From contig VHCW01000017.1 of the NCBI GenBank assembly GCA_016871575.1, forward strand, positions 1-61,997: 61,997 nt of DNA. The letters are read 5' to 3'. The stretch comes from Verrucomicrobiota bacterium (GTDB lineage Bacteria; Verrucomicrobiota; Verrucomicrobiia; Palsa-1439). Below are positions 1-9,812 of this stretch, one piece after another (within the stretch, counting starts at the first letter, position 1; every line of letters begins with the position of its first letter). The notes under the pieces were generated by a model. The model had not been told where the DNA came from. It was given only the letters and a program-made list of their open reading frames with translations, and made no database searches. The position numbers and the translations under genes are program-made.

Positions 1-2
1 CC

Positions 3-2987
3 CGCCCGACGCGGCCTCCGCAGAGGCCGTCGTCCTTTGAAACTGCTGATGACTCTTGGGCAGAGGGTTCAGAGCCTCAATCAAATCGAAAAACCATCAC
101 AACCTTTCGTACGGTGAAACAAATGGGCTATACCTATGGCGACGACGGTTACATGGCCACCAAGACCGATTCGCTGGGGCGCACCACCTCGTACACGTGG
201 ACGCCTTCCGGTAGACCGCTGACGACCACCTACGCCGATGGCGCAACCGAATCGTGGAGTTACAACGAGCTTGGTTCTTTGCTTTCCTACACCGACCCGC
301 TTGGGCGCGTTACGATGTACACGCGCGATTCATCGAATCGCGTCGTTCGGATTGACCGGCCCGATGGTTCTTTTGAGACCTTCGCGTACAACCAGTTCGG
401 GCAGATTGTCTCCCGCCAGCAACGCAACGGTGGCATCGAAACATCCGCCTACGACGCGCGTGGCCTGCTCACCAGCAAGACCGATGCGATGGGCAACGTC
501 ACCGGGTACGGCTACGACGCAAACGACCGGCTTGCCCGTGTCACTGATGCCCGTGGCAACTCTACGTTCATGGAATACAACGAGCGCGGGCTTGTCACCA
601 AAACCACCTACGCCGATGCCTCCTTCAAGACGTGGACATACAACGAATACGGCGACGTGGTTGCAGAAGCCAATGAGCTTGGAAACACCTGGAATTACAC
701 GCGCGATGTCTTCTGCCGCGTCACTTCCGTAACCGACCCGCTTGGTCGCACTGCCACAACCGAATACTTGGCTGACAGCTATGAGGATAAGCCACTCGTG
801 AAAACGTTACCCTCCGGCCGCAAGGCGGCGTTCACCTACGACAAGGCATGGAACACGCTCAACATCACCAACGGCGTAGGCACAGCGGAAGCCGCTGTCA
901 CGAAGTTCACGTACAACAAGGCCGACAAGGTGATCAAGATCACCGACCCGCGCAACAAGGTGACAACCTTTGACTACGATGTTCGCGACCGGCGCATTTC
1001 GGCCACTGATCCACTCGGCAACATTACGCTTTGGAGTTACGACGCCGTGGGCAACGTCCTGTCGGTGACCCGGCCCGATGGCGGCGTGACGACGAACGTT
1101 TATGACGAGATGAACTTCCTCATTTGGACGCGCGACCCGAAGATGCAGGTCACCGAGTTCACCTATGACGTTGCCGACAACCTTGTCGCGTTGAAGGATG
1201 CCCGTGGCAATTCGTATCAGTTCACTTATGACTTCCTGAACCGCCGCACCAGCATGATCTATCCGGACACCTCGCACGAAGATTATTCCTACGATGCCGT
1301 CGGGAATCTATACACGTACCGGAACCGTGACGGCAGCATCCGCACCTTCACCTATGACAACCGCAACCGGGAGACATTAGCTGATTGGAGCGACAGCACA
1401 CCCGATGTGAGCAAGACCTACGACGCAGCAGGTCGCTTGCTGACGTTGAATAACGGAGTCAGCGCGCTGACGTACACGTATGATGCTGCAAATCAATTGC
1501 TGTCGGAGTCATCAGTGGTCAGTGGTCAGTCGTCAGTTGTGGGCTACACCTACGATGCGGACGGCAACCGCGCGAGCATGACCTACCCGGATGGCACCGT
1601 CGTCACTTACGATTACACTGCTCGTAGTCAGCTTGCTTCCGTGTCTTCCGAGTCTTCCGTGATTGCTTCCTATGAGTATGACCTCAATGGCAATCGCACC
1701 GGCAAGACGCTCGGCAACGGTCTCTTTGCCAAGTACACCTATAACGCTGCGAGTTGGTTGACGGCACTGGCACACACCAACATGGCACAAGCGAAGGCGC
1801 TGACCCGGTTCAACTACACGCTCGATTCCGTCGGCAACCGCACCAACAAGACTCAGACGACGCCCAAGCCAACCAGCGGCAACTGGGTGCGCAAGGAACC
1901 TTACGGCTACGACGCTGTTGACCAGATTACGAGCGTTCTATACATTACGAACAACGTGACCACGCGCACTGTCAGCTACCAGTACGACCCGGTCGGTAAC
2001 CGGCAGCAAGTCACCGACAACGGGGAAGTGACTGGCTACACCGTCAACGCGCTGAACCAATACACGGTTGTTGACGGCGCGACGCTCGGCTACGACGCCA
2101 ACGGCAATCTGGCGTCTGCGGTCGGTCCGCCGCCGCTTGGCAACGCGACTGCGCAATACGATGCGCAAAACCGGCTGGTGTCCGCTTCCGGAGGGCCGTC
2201 CTCCGTGACGGCCAGTTTCGCCTACGATGCCCGCAACCGATGTGTTGCCCGCACCATCAACGGCATCACCACCTACCTTGTGTATGACGGCTGGTCGCTG
2301 ATTGAGGAACGTGACGCCACTGGCGCACAACTTGCCGAATATATCCACGGCGCGACGATTGACGAAATCCTATGCCGCACAACGAGCGGAGCCACTCACT
2401 ACTTCCACCACGATGGCCTCGGCAGCACGATTGCCCTGACCGACAGTACCGGCGCATTGCTGGAAAGCTACACCTATGACGTGTTCGGTATGCCGTCGTT
2501 TTGGGACGCAGCGGGAAACTCTCTTCCTTCTTCTCTCTTCGCCAATCGTTTTCTCTTTACCGGCCGCGAATACCTCGCCGACCTCACGCTCTACGACTAC
2601 CGCAACCGATTCTACTCGCCCTTGCTCGGCCGGTTCTTACAGACCGACCCGGTTAGGTTCGATGCGGAGGATGTCAACTTGTATAGATACGTAAGCAATA
2701 ATCCGGCAAGATGGCTTGATTCGATCGGCTTAATGTCACCACCCCGTGCGCGCCCCGACTACTACCGCTGGCAGCCTACATACGGGGGGCCGATAAGTAA
2801 TATGCCGATAGTTTCTGTGCCGTCAGCAAACAATTGGGTCGATATTGGAACCATTTCCGGAACAATTACAAATTTACCGCCGTCGTCTGATTTGACGTCT
2901 ATGTCGTTACGAACGAACGCACCGCCGGACCAACCCGGTCTTTCAAATACAGGAGGTATTACATCTTCTGCATGCTCACGCAGATGA
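3..2987 (+). CDS. Rhs/YD-repeat protein, 5' end probably outside the window
   Basis: This encodes an Rhs-type protein, which in known members forms a shell of YD repeats that encloses a variable C-terminal domain. YD-type repeats (YDYDGNLT-like units such as YDAVGNVLS and YDANGNLAS) run almost end to end. The conserved Rhs core follows near the C-terminus (YDYRNRFYSPLLGRFLQTDP, then LYRYVSNNPARWLDSIGL). After the DSIGL junction only about 85 residues remain. They are rich in Pro, Ser and Thr and match no toxin fold I recognise. The frame is open to the left edge, and the first internal start (GTG at 114) would give a protein with no export signal, so I treat the gene as 5'-partial. A CGGCCTC/GAGGCCG hairpin at 12-29 leaves open that coding begins at 114. 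Four 7-bp repeats lie inside at 1512-1539. The stop overlaps the next gene. The family is certain; the start and role are not. Confidence 0.88.
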   Translation, partial: RPTRPPQRPSSFETADDSWAEGSEPQSNRKTITTFRTVKQMGYTYGDDGYMATKTDSLGRTTSYTWTPSGRPLTTTYADGATESWSYNELGSLLSYTDPLGRVTMYTRDSSNRVVRIDRPDGSFETFAYNQFGQIVSRQQRNGGIETSAYDARGLLTSKTDAMGNVTGYGYDANDRLARVTDARGNSTFMEYNERGLVTKTTYADASFKTWTYNEYGDVVAEANELGNTWNYTRDVFCRVTSVTDPLGRTATTEYLADSYEDKPLVKTLPSGRKAAFTYDKAWNTLNITNGVGTAEAAVTKFTYNKADKVIKITDPRNKVTTFDYDVRDRRISATDPLGNITLWSYDAVGNVLSVTRPDGGVTTNVYDEMNFLIWTRDPKMQVTEFTYDVADNLVALKDARGNSYQFTYDFLNRRTSMIYPDTSHEDYSYDAVGNLYTYRNRDGSIRTFTYDNRNRETLADWSDSTPDVSKTYDAAGRLLTLNNGVSALTYTYDAANQLLSESSVVSGQSSVVGYTYDADGNRASMTYPDGTVVTYDYTARSQLASVSSESSVIASYEYDLNGNRTGKTLGNGLFAKYTYNAASWLTALAHTNMAQAKALTRFNYTLDSVGNRTNKTQTTPKPTSGNWVRKEPYGYDAVDQITSVLYITNNVTTRTVSYQYDPVGNRQQVTDNGEVTGYTVNALNQYTVVDGATLGYDANGNLASAVGPPPLGNATAQYDAQNRLVSASGGPSSVTASFAYDARNRCVARTINGITTYLVYDGWSLIEERDATGAQLAEYIHGATIDEILCRTTSGATHYFHHDGLGSTIALTDSTGALLESYTYDVFGMPSFWDAAGNSLPSSLFANRFLFTGREYLADLTLYDYRNRFYSPLLGRFLQTDPVRFDAEDVNLYRYVSNNPARWLDSIGLMSPPRARPDYYRWQPTYGGPISNMPIVSVPSANNWVDIGTISGTITNLPPSSDLTSMSLRTNAPPDQPGLSNTGGITSSACSRR
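1512..1539 (+). repeat. four heptamer repeats inside the rhs gene (TCAGTGG type)
   Basis: Four tandem 7-bp units: TCAGTGG, TCAGTGG, TCAGTCG, TCAGTTG. They are read in frame as a Ser/Val-rich linker (SVVSGQSSVV) between YD repeats. Neighbouring YD repeats lack this stretch, so it looks like an in-frame expansion or insertion. The unit length and copy number match the other heptamer clusters in this window, but the sequence differs. Confidence 0.7.
2951..2957 (+). promoter_or_regulatory. Shine-Dalgarno site for the TPR gene inside rhs
   Basis: AGGAGGT lies within the last codons of the rhs gene. It is 14 bases before the ATG at 2972 and 26 before the alternative ATG at 2984, which overlaps the rhs stop as ATGA. 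The layout suggests translational coupling of the two genes. Confidence 0.55.
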
Positions 2988-4591
2988 CTAGCAAAAAAAA
3001 ACGCGGCGCATTTGCGTGCCTTGTGGTACTGGCCGGTTTAGGATTGATGTATGCCGTTTCCAGCATCTGGGTTTCGTCCGATGACAAGGCACCCGCTAGC
3101 CAGCGCATCAGCGTTGCTGTATCCACGGACTCGACTGGCGAAAGTTACACGCAAGAACTCCGAGTAAAAACCAGCTTGAGAAATGCATGTGACGCTGTTG
3201 GAACGACCGATTTGGCTGGGGCGGAAAAGATCTTAAAGAGCGCAGTGGTGGCTCATCCGAACTCGGAAATAGCGCAGTTTGGTTTTGGGGCATTGCTGTT
3301 GAGTGCAGGGCAAACAGAGCAATGGAAGACGCGACTGCTCAAGGCAGTAGAGATCATGGCCAAGCATAACAGAGACGATGATGCACACTTCTTGCGACAG
3401 ACCCTAACAAACGCCCACTGTAATGCGCGAGCGGAAATCACTCGGTATTTGGCTCGAAAAGTAACTGCGTCGGAACAATACGGCGATTGGGCTACTACCG
3501 AATTGATGGCGAGACTTTACATTTTATTGGTTCCGCATGATGGGTACGGATGGAGAGCACTCGGTGGAGCTCTGGAAATGCTTCAGCGATTCAATGAAAT
3601 GGAACGAGCGCACCGCAGAGCGGTTGCACTATCGCCAAGTGACCCGCATGCGCTGAATGGATTGGGAGCTGCTTTGTACTTCTTGGGCCGTTACGAGGAG
3701 GCAGAACGCTATCTTCGGGAATCCGTAGAATTGGCGCCATTAGATGCGCAATTGCAGTGCGACTTCGCCGCGTCATTATTCGCGGTAGGACGGATCCAAG
3801 AGTCTGAGAGACACTGTCGCGAAGCGTTGCGGTTGGATCCCAACCTTGGGACTGCACACATTGGATTGGGTGAAATCCTGTTTGCCCGCGGTGAGATGAA
3901 AGAAGCGGAAATCGAGCTACGGAAAGCGGTACAAGTGGATCCACAAAAGTACAAGACTCACAATGCTCTTGGAGTGTTCTTGATGCGGGTGAATCGCCTA
4001 GACGAGGCGGAACGTGCGATTCGGGAAGCCTTGCGGCTACAACCGGATTCGCCGGATGTCCGTTGCAACCTTGGGGCACTTTTTTGGAAACGAAATCAAT
4101 TGGTCGAGGCGGAGCGCGAGTATCGTGAGGCCTTTCGTATTGCTAATGGGTTGGCAAGAGCTAGATTTGATCTCGCGCAATTCTTGATGGGGGGGAAAGC
4201 CAGACATCTGGTTCAGGAGGAGCGGTTTCGTGAAGCGGAGGAGGTACATCGGGAAGTTTTGCGGCTTACCCCGAATTGGGCGTATGCCTATAACGACTAC
4301 GGAAACCTATTGATTTTTCAGTCCAACCGCTGGGAAGAAGCAGAAGTGTTGCTTCGGAAATCGCTGGAGTACGCGCGCACGGAAGAAAGACCTGACTGTT
4401 CGTTTACCCTTGGTTGTCTGTTGGCAAAACAACCGGTAAGACAAGCCGAAGCTGTCAAAGTGTTTCGAGAGGCTCTTGCGGGGTTCTTGGCACTGGGTAA
4501 AACAAATTGGGCCAATGATGTGCAAAACATACTCCACGATCTTAACACACAGATGTCTTATCAACACCTGGTAACGGACGAAGGTAGGTGA
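2972..4591 (+). CDS. TPR-repeat protein with an N-terminal membrane anchor, downstream of rhs
   Basis: 539 residues. A Lys/Arg-rich start (SKKKRG) is followed by one hydrophobic segment at about residues 13-32, which acts as a membrane anchor or uncleaved signal. From about residue 190 to the end there are tandem tetratricopeptide repeats with the usual small/aromatic pattern (ALNGLGAALYFLGRYEEAE, AHIGLGEILFARGEMKEAE). TPRs are protein-binding scaffolds, and no catalytic domain is visible. The start overlaps the rhs stop by 16 bases and uses an SD site inside rhs, so the two are probably made together. Base composition is clearly more AT-rich than in nearly all other genes here, which suggests separate acquisition. 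By position it could be a partner or immunity-like protein for the Rhs protein, but nothing in its sequence shows that. Confidence 0.85.
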   Translation: MLTQMTSKKKRGAFACLVVLAGLGLMYAVSSIWVSSDDKAPASQRISVAVSTDSTGESYTQELRVKTSLRNACDAVGTTDLAGAEKILKSAVVAHPNSEIAQFGFGALLLSAGQTEQWKTRLLKAVEIMAKHNRDDDAHFLRQTLTNAHCNARAEITRYLARKVTASEQYGDWATTELMARLYILLVPHDGYGWRALGGALEMLQRFNEMERAHRRAVALSPSDPHALNGLGAALYFLGRYEEAERYLRESVELAPLDAQLQCDFAASLFAVGRIQESERHCREALRLDPNLGTAHIGLGEILFARGEMKEAEIELRKAVQVDPQKYKTHNALGVFLMRVNRLDEAERAIREALRLQPDSPDVRCNLGALFWKRNQLVEAEREYREAFRIANGLARARFDLAQFLMGGKARHLVQEERFREAEEVHREVLRLTPNWAYAYNDYGNLLIFQSNRWEEAEVLLRKSLEYARTEERPDCSFTLGCLLAKQPVRQAEAVKVFREALAGFLALGKTNWANDVQNILHDLNTQMSYQHLVTDEGR

Positions 4592-4598
4592 CTACAGT

Positions 4599-5408
4599 TC
4601 AGCGCGAGAGCGCATTGGCCAACGTGATCCATTGCTCAATGCTGAGTTCCTCGGCGCGCGCTGTCGGCGACACACCGGCAACGCGCAGTCCCTCCGCCAC
4701 GCCGCCGTAGTTCGCAAGGAGCTTGCGGAGCATCTTGCGGCGCTGGTTGAACCCGATCCGGACAATCTCGTGGAACGGCGCGTTCTTCTCCAGTTTCATT
4801 CGCGTGTCGCGCCGGTCGAGGACGATGATGGCGCTGTCCACGCGCGGTTCGGGATAAAAACAGTGCGGCGAGACGACGTGGACAATGGTGACGTGATAGT
4901 AAAGTTGCGTGAAAACCGTGAGCGCGCTGTAGTCCTTGTGCCGGGGCGTGGCGGCGAGACGGAGCGCGACTTCGCGCTGGATGGTCAGCACCATCATGCG
5001 CGGCTTGTTCGTGCCCTCGACAAAGCACTCGAGGATCGGCGTGGAAATGGAGTAGGGGAGGTTGGAGACGACTTTGAAGGTAGATGGTAGATGGTAGATG
5101 GTAGATGGGGAGAGGATTTTGACGGCGTCACCTTCGATCAACTCCAAGCCGGGGAAACGTTGCTGCAGATAGTCGGCGAGGCGCGGATCTTTTTCGATGG
5201 CAATCAGGCGGCGTGCCTGTTTGAAAAGATCTTCGGTCAACGCGCCGAGGCCCGGTCCAATCTCGATGACGGTTTCGTCGGGACGCACGTCGGCGTGGCG
5301 GAGGATGAGGTCGCGGATGTTCTGGTCGGTGAGGAAATTCTGGCCGAGCGCCTTGCTGGGGCGCAGGCCGAGTTCGGCAATGAGATGACGGACTTCGGTG
5401 AGCGTCAT
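4599..5408 (-). CDS. rsmA: 16S rRNA (adenine1518/1519-N6)-dimethyltransferase RsmA (KsgA)
   Basis: 269 residues, normal length for RsmA/KsgA, which dimethylates A1518 and A1519 of 16S rRNA using S-adenosylmethionine late in 30S assembly. Visible motifs are the entry KALGQNFLTD, the SAM-binding loop VIEIGPGLGALT, the acidic residue region LIAIEKDPRLADYL, and the catalytic NLPYSISTPIL motif. The C-terminal helical domain carries FNQRRKMLRKLL. Its ATG overlaps the stop of pdxA by 4 bases, so it is the last gene of a pckA-surA-pdxA-rsmA run on this strand. The odd point is an in-frame cluster of four 7-bp repeats (5079-5106) that encodes a STIYHLPST stretch just before the NLPY motif, where other family members have a short loop. 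The rest of the fold looks intact, so I expect an active enzyme. Confidence 0.95.
   Translation of the reverse strand: MTLTEVRHLIAELGLRPSKALGQNFLTDQNIRDLILRHADVRPDETVIEIGPGLGALTEDLFKQARRLIAIEKDPRLADYLQQRFPGLELIEGDAVKILSPSTIYHLPSTFKVVSNLPYSISTPILECFVEGTNKPRMMVLTIQREVALRLAATPRHKDYSALTVFTQLYYHVTIVHVVSPHCFYPEPRVDSAIIVLDRRDTRMKLEKNAPFHEIVRIGFNQRRKMLRKLLANYGGVAEGLRVAGVSPTARAEELSIEQWITLANALSR
5079..5106 (+). repeat. four GGTAGAT heptamers inserted in frame in rsmA
   Basis: Four perfect tandem copies of GGTAGAT on the plus strand. On the coding (minus) strand they read as ATCTACC units and give the residues IYHLPST. The cluster is closely related to the two clusters that flank the four-helix-bundle gene at 31.5-32.0 kb. 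Confidence 0.85.
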
Positions 5409-6223
5409 GGCTGGCTGGCCAGTTGCGCGGCGAGGTTGATGGCGGCGATGAGGCTGTCGGGCTTGGCAATGCCTTTGCCGGCGATGTCGGGCGCGGTGCC
5501 GTGGTCGGGCGACGTGCGCACGAACGGAAGGCCGAGCGTGAGGTTCACGCCGGTGTCGAAGGCGATCATCTTGAGCGGGGCGAGTCCTTGGTCGTGGTAC
5601 ATCGCGACGACAGCGTCAAACTCGCCGCGATAATGCCGGTGAAACAGCGTGTCCGCCGGCAAGGGGCCGGTGGCGCGGGTGCATCGGACGGCGGGCGCGA
5701 TGATGCGGCGTTCCTCGTCGCCGAGCAGGCCGCCTTCGCCGGCGTGCGGGTTGAGTCCACAGACGCCGATGCGCGGCTTTCGAATGCCAAGCCGACGGCA
5801 GAACACGTCGGTGAGTTCGATCACGTCGCGCACCCGACGGCCGGTAATGAGTTGTGGAACGCGCCGCAACGGTTCGTGGATGGTGACGAGCGCGACGCGC
5901 AACGGTCCGCCGGTGAGCATCATGGCGAATTTCTTCGTGCGCGCGACGTGGGCGATGAGTTCGGTCTGGCCGGGGAAGGGGGCGACGAGTTCCTTGGTGA
6001 CGGGCGCGGTGACGAGGGCGGCGAGTTCGCCGCGGAGGCAACGCTGGGCGCCCTCGACGAGCCATTTTTTTGCGTTCGCGCGTCGGCGGGTGTATGCGTC
6101 GCCGATGATTTCGTAGTCGAACCGTTTGTCGAGCCGGTCAGACGCGAGGGCCTTGGCGACGATTTCGGGGCCGATGCCGGCCACGTCGCCCAGCGTGATG
6201 CCGATGCGCGGGCGGTGCGTCAT
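5405..6223 (-). CDS. pdxA: 4-hydroxythreonine-4-phosphate dehydrogenase PdxA, unusually short
   Basis: PdxA oxidises 4-phosphohydroxy-threonine in the DXP-dependent route to pyridoxal phosphate. The start MTHRPRIGITLGDVAGIGPEI matches the family N-terminus; a longer frame upstream overlaps surA and is rejected. Conserved blocks are ALVTAPVTKE, GQTELI, the His of TIHEPLR, CGLNPHAGEGG, GPLPADTLF, AMYHDQGLAPLK and TSPDHGTAPD, so the three metal-ligand His positions are present. The protein has only 272 residues against about 320-330 in typical PdxA. Roughly 45 residues are missing between the first strand-helix (EIIGDAY) and ALVTAPV, with smaller gaps near KELVAPF and RCTRATG. The gene starts 5 bases after surA ends and overlaps rsmA by 4 bases, so it is part of the same operon. 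It may still be active, but the deletion makes this uncertain. Confidence 0.92.
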   Translation of the reverse strand: MTHRPRIGITLGDVAGIGPEIVAKALASDRLDKRFDYEIIGDAYTRRRANAKKWLVEGAQRCLRGELAALVTAPVTKELVAPFPGQTELIAHVARTKKFAMMLTGGPLRVALVTIHEPLRRVPQLITGRRVRDVIELTDVFCRRLGIRKPRIGVCGLNPHAGEGGLLGDEERRIIAPAVRCTRATGPLPADTLFHRHYRGEFDAVVAMYHDQGLAPLKMIAFDTGVNLTLGLPFVRTSPDHGTAPDIAGKGIAKPDSLIAAINLAAQLASQP

Positions 6224-6227
6224 GAGG

Positions 6228-7178
6228 TTAGAAGGTGCGGATGTAGGCTTTGGCGCGGAGTTCGCGCGTCCAGTTTTCCACCATGCGGGCGCGTTGTTCC
6301 TGGATGAGAAGCGCCTCGATGGAGTCGCGCATTTCCGCGAGTGTCTTGGTGTGCGCGGGCTTGAAGTCGTCCACTTGGAGGATGTAGTAGCCGTGCTTGG
6401 TTTCGATGACGCGGCTGTACTGGCCTGGTTTGAGGCTGAAGGCGGCGTCGTTGAGTTCCTGCTGGATGGTGTCGCGGACGATCCAGTCGCGTTCGCCGCC
6501 TTTCTTGGCGTCGGCGTCCTCGGAATGTTGTTTGGCGAGGTCTGCGAACTTGGCGCCGGCGTCGAGCTTGGCGACGAGGCTTTCGGCGAAGGCGCGGCGG
6601 GCGGCGTCATCAGCGCCGGTTTTCTTGAGGAAGATCATGCGGAGTTTGACCTGGTCCTTCACTTTGTAGTCGTCGAGGCGCTGTTTGTAGTATTCCTCGA
6701 TGCGATGGGGGGAGACGACGACTTCCTGCTGGGTTTTGCGGCCGCGCATGGCCTGGACGATGGTGCGCTCGCGGATTCTTTCGCGGTATTGGCCGAGGCT
6801 GATTTTTTGCGCCTGGAGGGTCTTGGTGAACGCGGTGCGGTCGCCGCCGAATTCGTTGGCGATGGTCTCGTTGATCTGCTGGTCGAGGATGCTGTCCGGG
6901 ATGGTGTAGCCCTTGGTGTGGAACTCGCTCAGGATCAACGAGCGATCAATGAGGTTCTGCAGGGCGTCTATCCGCGCTGAGCGCGCTTTGTCGCGAAGGT
7001 CGTCGCCGCTGAATTTGCGTTGCAGTTCTTGGAGCACGGGCTGCGCGTATTTTTCGACTTCGCTGTAGGTGATGACGTTGCTGTTGACGATGGCGGCCAC
7101 GCCGTCCAGCACCATGTCGGCGGCGGACGCCGATGCGGCGGTCAGAAGAGCGGCAAGCAGGACGGCGTGGGTTTTCAT
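6228..7178 (-). CDS. surA: SurA-type periplasmic peptidyl-prolyl isomerase/chaperone
   Basis: 316 residues. A signal peptide (MKTHAVLLAALLTAASASA) is followed by a SurA-N-like helical chaperone region (about residues 20-165: DGVAAIVNSNVITYSEVEKY, RSLILSEFHTKGYTI). One parvulin/PpiC rotamase domain follows (about 175-280: LRMIFLKKTG, FADLAKQHSEDADAKKGGERDWI, PGQYSRVIETKHGYYILQVDD). E. coli SurA has two parvulin domains; this shorter form with one is common elsewhere. The role is periplasmic folding of outer-membrane proteins. It sits 11 bases after pckA and 4 bases before pdxA. The surA-pdxA-rsmA order matches E. coli, which supports the symbol, though a more general PpiC-family name would also be safe. 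Confidence 0.85.
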   Translation of the reverse strand: MKTHAVLLAALLTAASASAADMVLDGVAAIVNSNVITYSEVEKYAQPVLQELQRKFSGDDLRDKARSARIDALQNLIDRSLILSEFHTKGYTIPDSILDQQINETIANEFGGDRTAFTKTLQAQKISLGQYRERIRERTIVQAMRGRKTQQEVVVSPHRIEEYYKQRLDDYKVKDQVKLRMIFLKKTGADDAARRAFAESLVAKLDAGAKFADLAKQHSEDADAKKGGERDWIVRDTIQQELNDAAFSLKPGQYSRVIETKHGYYILQVDDFKPAHTKTLAEMRDSIEALLIQEQRARMVENWTRELRAKAYIRTF

Positions 7179-7189
7179 GGTTGTGACTC

Positions 7190-8770
<1,581 letters not shown>

Positions 8771-8878
8771 TATTTGTTTTGCCTTTCGTTGGCCGCCGCA
8801 TTTAGCGTATTTTGCCACTCCAACGCAACATAAAATTGAAGTTTCCGGCGGATTTCGCCGCCGGCAACAACGGGCGGC

Positions 8879-9775
8879 TCAACGGGTCGCCGATTTCAGC
8901 CACGCCGCGCAGGTTTCCGCCACTTTCGCTGCCGTTGCGTCGCCACGGTGGATCAGCAGGCGGTAGCGCAATGTGACGGGCTTGCCCGGTTCAAGAACAG
9001 CGGTTTCGAGCGCGGGCCACGTCGGGTTCAAGACGCCATAGTAGCGCGTCAACCACGTCGTGGGATGACTGGGGTTGTTCGGATGATCGAAAATCGCCGC
9101 GCCGCTGACAGCTTCGCCCGCGCCGAACTTGGCGGAGTAATCCGCCCACGGCGCGCTCACTTGCACGGCATCCTCCGCGATGCGACCGGTGGGCAGGGTA
9201 ATGGAAGCGTCGCGACGCGGCGCAAACCGCAACGTGAAACCGCCGTAACCTTTGTTGCCGGTGGAGCGGCCCCGCAGCGTGACCGGTTCCGTTTCCGCCT
9301 CCAACGTCACGGCCACGTCCATGACGCGCTTCTGTTTGTCGCTGCGAAAAATCGTCGCGCGCACCGTCTCGCGCACGGCGGAACGGTCGCCGATGAACCA
9401 GCCGTTCTCGACTTCGAGCACGGCGCAGTCCGGCTTCGTCTCCCTTGCGATCCATCGCTTGAACCGCTGTTGCATTCCGACGCAGCTCCACGGATCATAC
9501 TTTTGTCCGTCCACGATCACTTCCGGCCAACCCCAGAACAAACCGCGGTGATGATAATGGTCCTTCGGGAAATCATCGGTAATCACCACGCCGTCGAGGT
9601 CATAGATCGGATGAAAGTAATCGGCCCGGCGATATTGTTCCTTGACGCCTTCCTTGAGTTGCAGGCCGTGGTTGAAGACGAGCACGGGCTTTCCGTTCTC
9701 GGTCAACTCCAGCTTGCCGCCGGGTTGTTCGGTCCAGTGAAACGCAGCGAGGACAAGCGCGAGAATCATGTTCAT
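8879..9775 (-). CDS. DUF6807/PmoA-like family protein, probably exported
   Basis: 298 residues. A short hydrophobic start (MNMILALVLAAFHW) could be a signal peptide. The body matches the PmoA-like/DUF6807 family seen in Planctomycetes and Verrucomicrobia carbohydrate clusters: GKPVLVFNHGLQLKEG, YFHPIYDLDGVVITDDFPKDHYHHRGLFWGW, and a C-terminal TTWLTRYYGVLNPTWPALE. The HYHHRGLFW motif is the most diagnostic. No enzymatic activity is established for this family to my knowledge; a galactose-mutarotase-like beta-sandwich is likely. It lies beside another exported protein and a Gfo/Idh oxidoreductase, which fits a sugar-related role. Confidence 0.75.
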   Translation of the reverse strand: MNMILALVLAAFHWTEQPGGKLELTENGKPVLVFNHGLQLKEGVKEQYRRADYFHPIYDLDGVVITDDFPKDHYHHRGLFWGWPEVIVDGQKYDPWSCVGMQQRFKRWIARETKPDCAVLEVENGWFIGDRSAVRETVRATIFRSDKQKRVMDVAVTLEAETEPVTLRGRSTGNKGYGGFTLRFAPRRDASITLPTGRIAEDAVQVSAPWADYSAKFGAGEAVSGAAIFDHPNNPSHPTTWLTRYYGVLNPTWPALETAVLEPGKPVTLRYRLLIHRGDATAAKVAETCAAWLKSATR

Positions 9776-9812
9776 CCGGGTATCAGCTCCATTGTTTTTT
9801 CATTCAGGGTTT

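Noticed and set aside
2730-2987. Known toxin domain at the Rhs C-terminus
   Set aside because: The tail of about 85 residues is Pro/Ser/Thr-rich with no nuclease, deaminase or peptidase motif that I can see.
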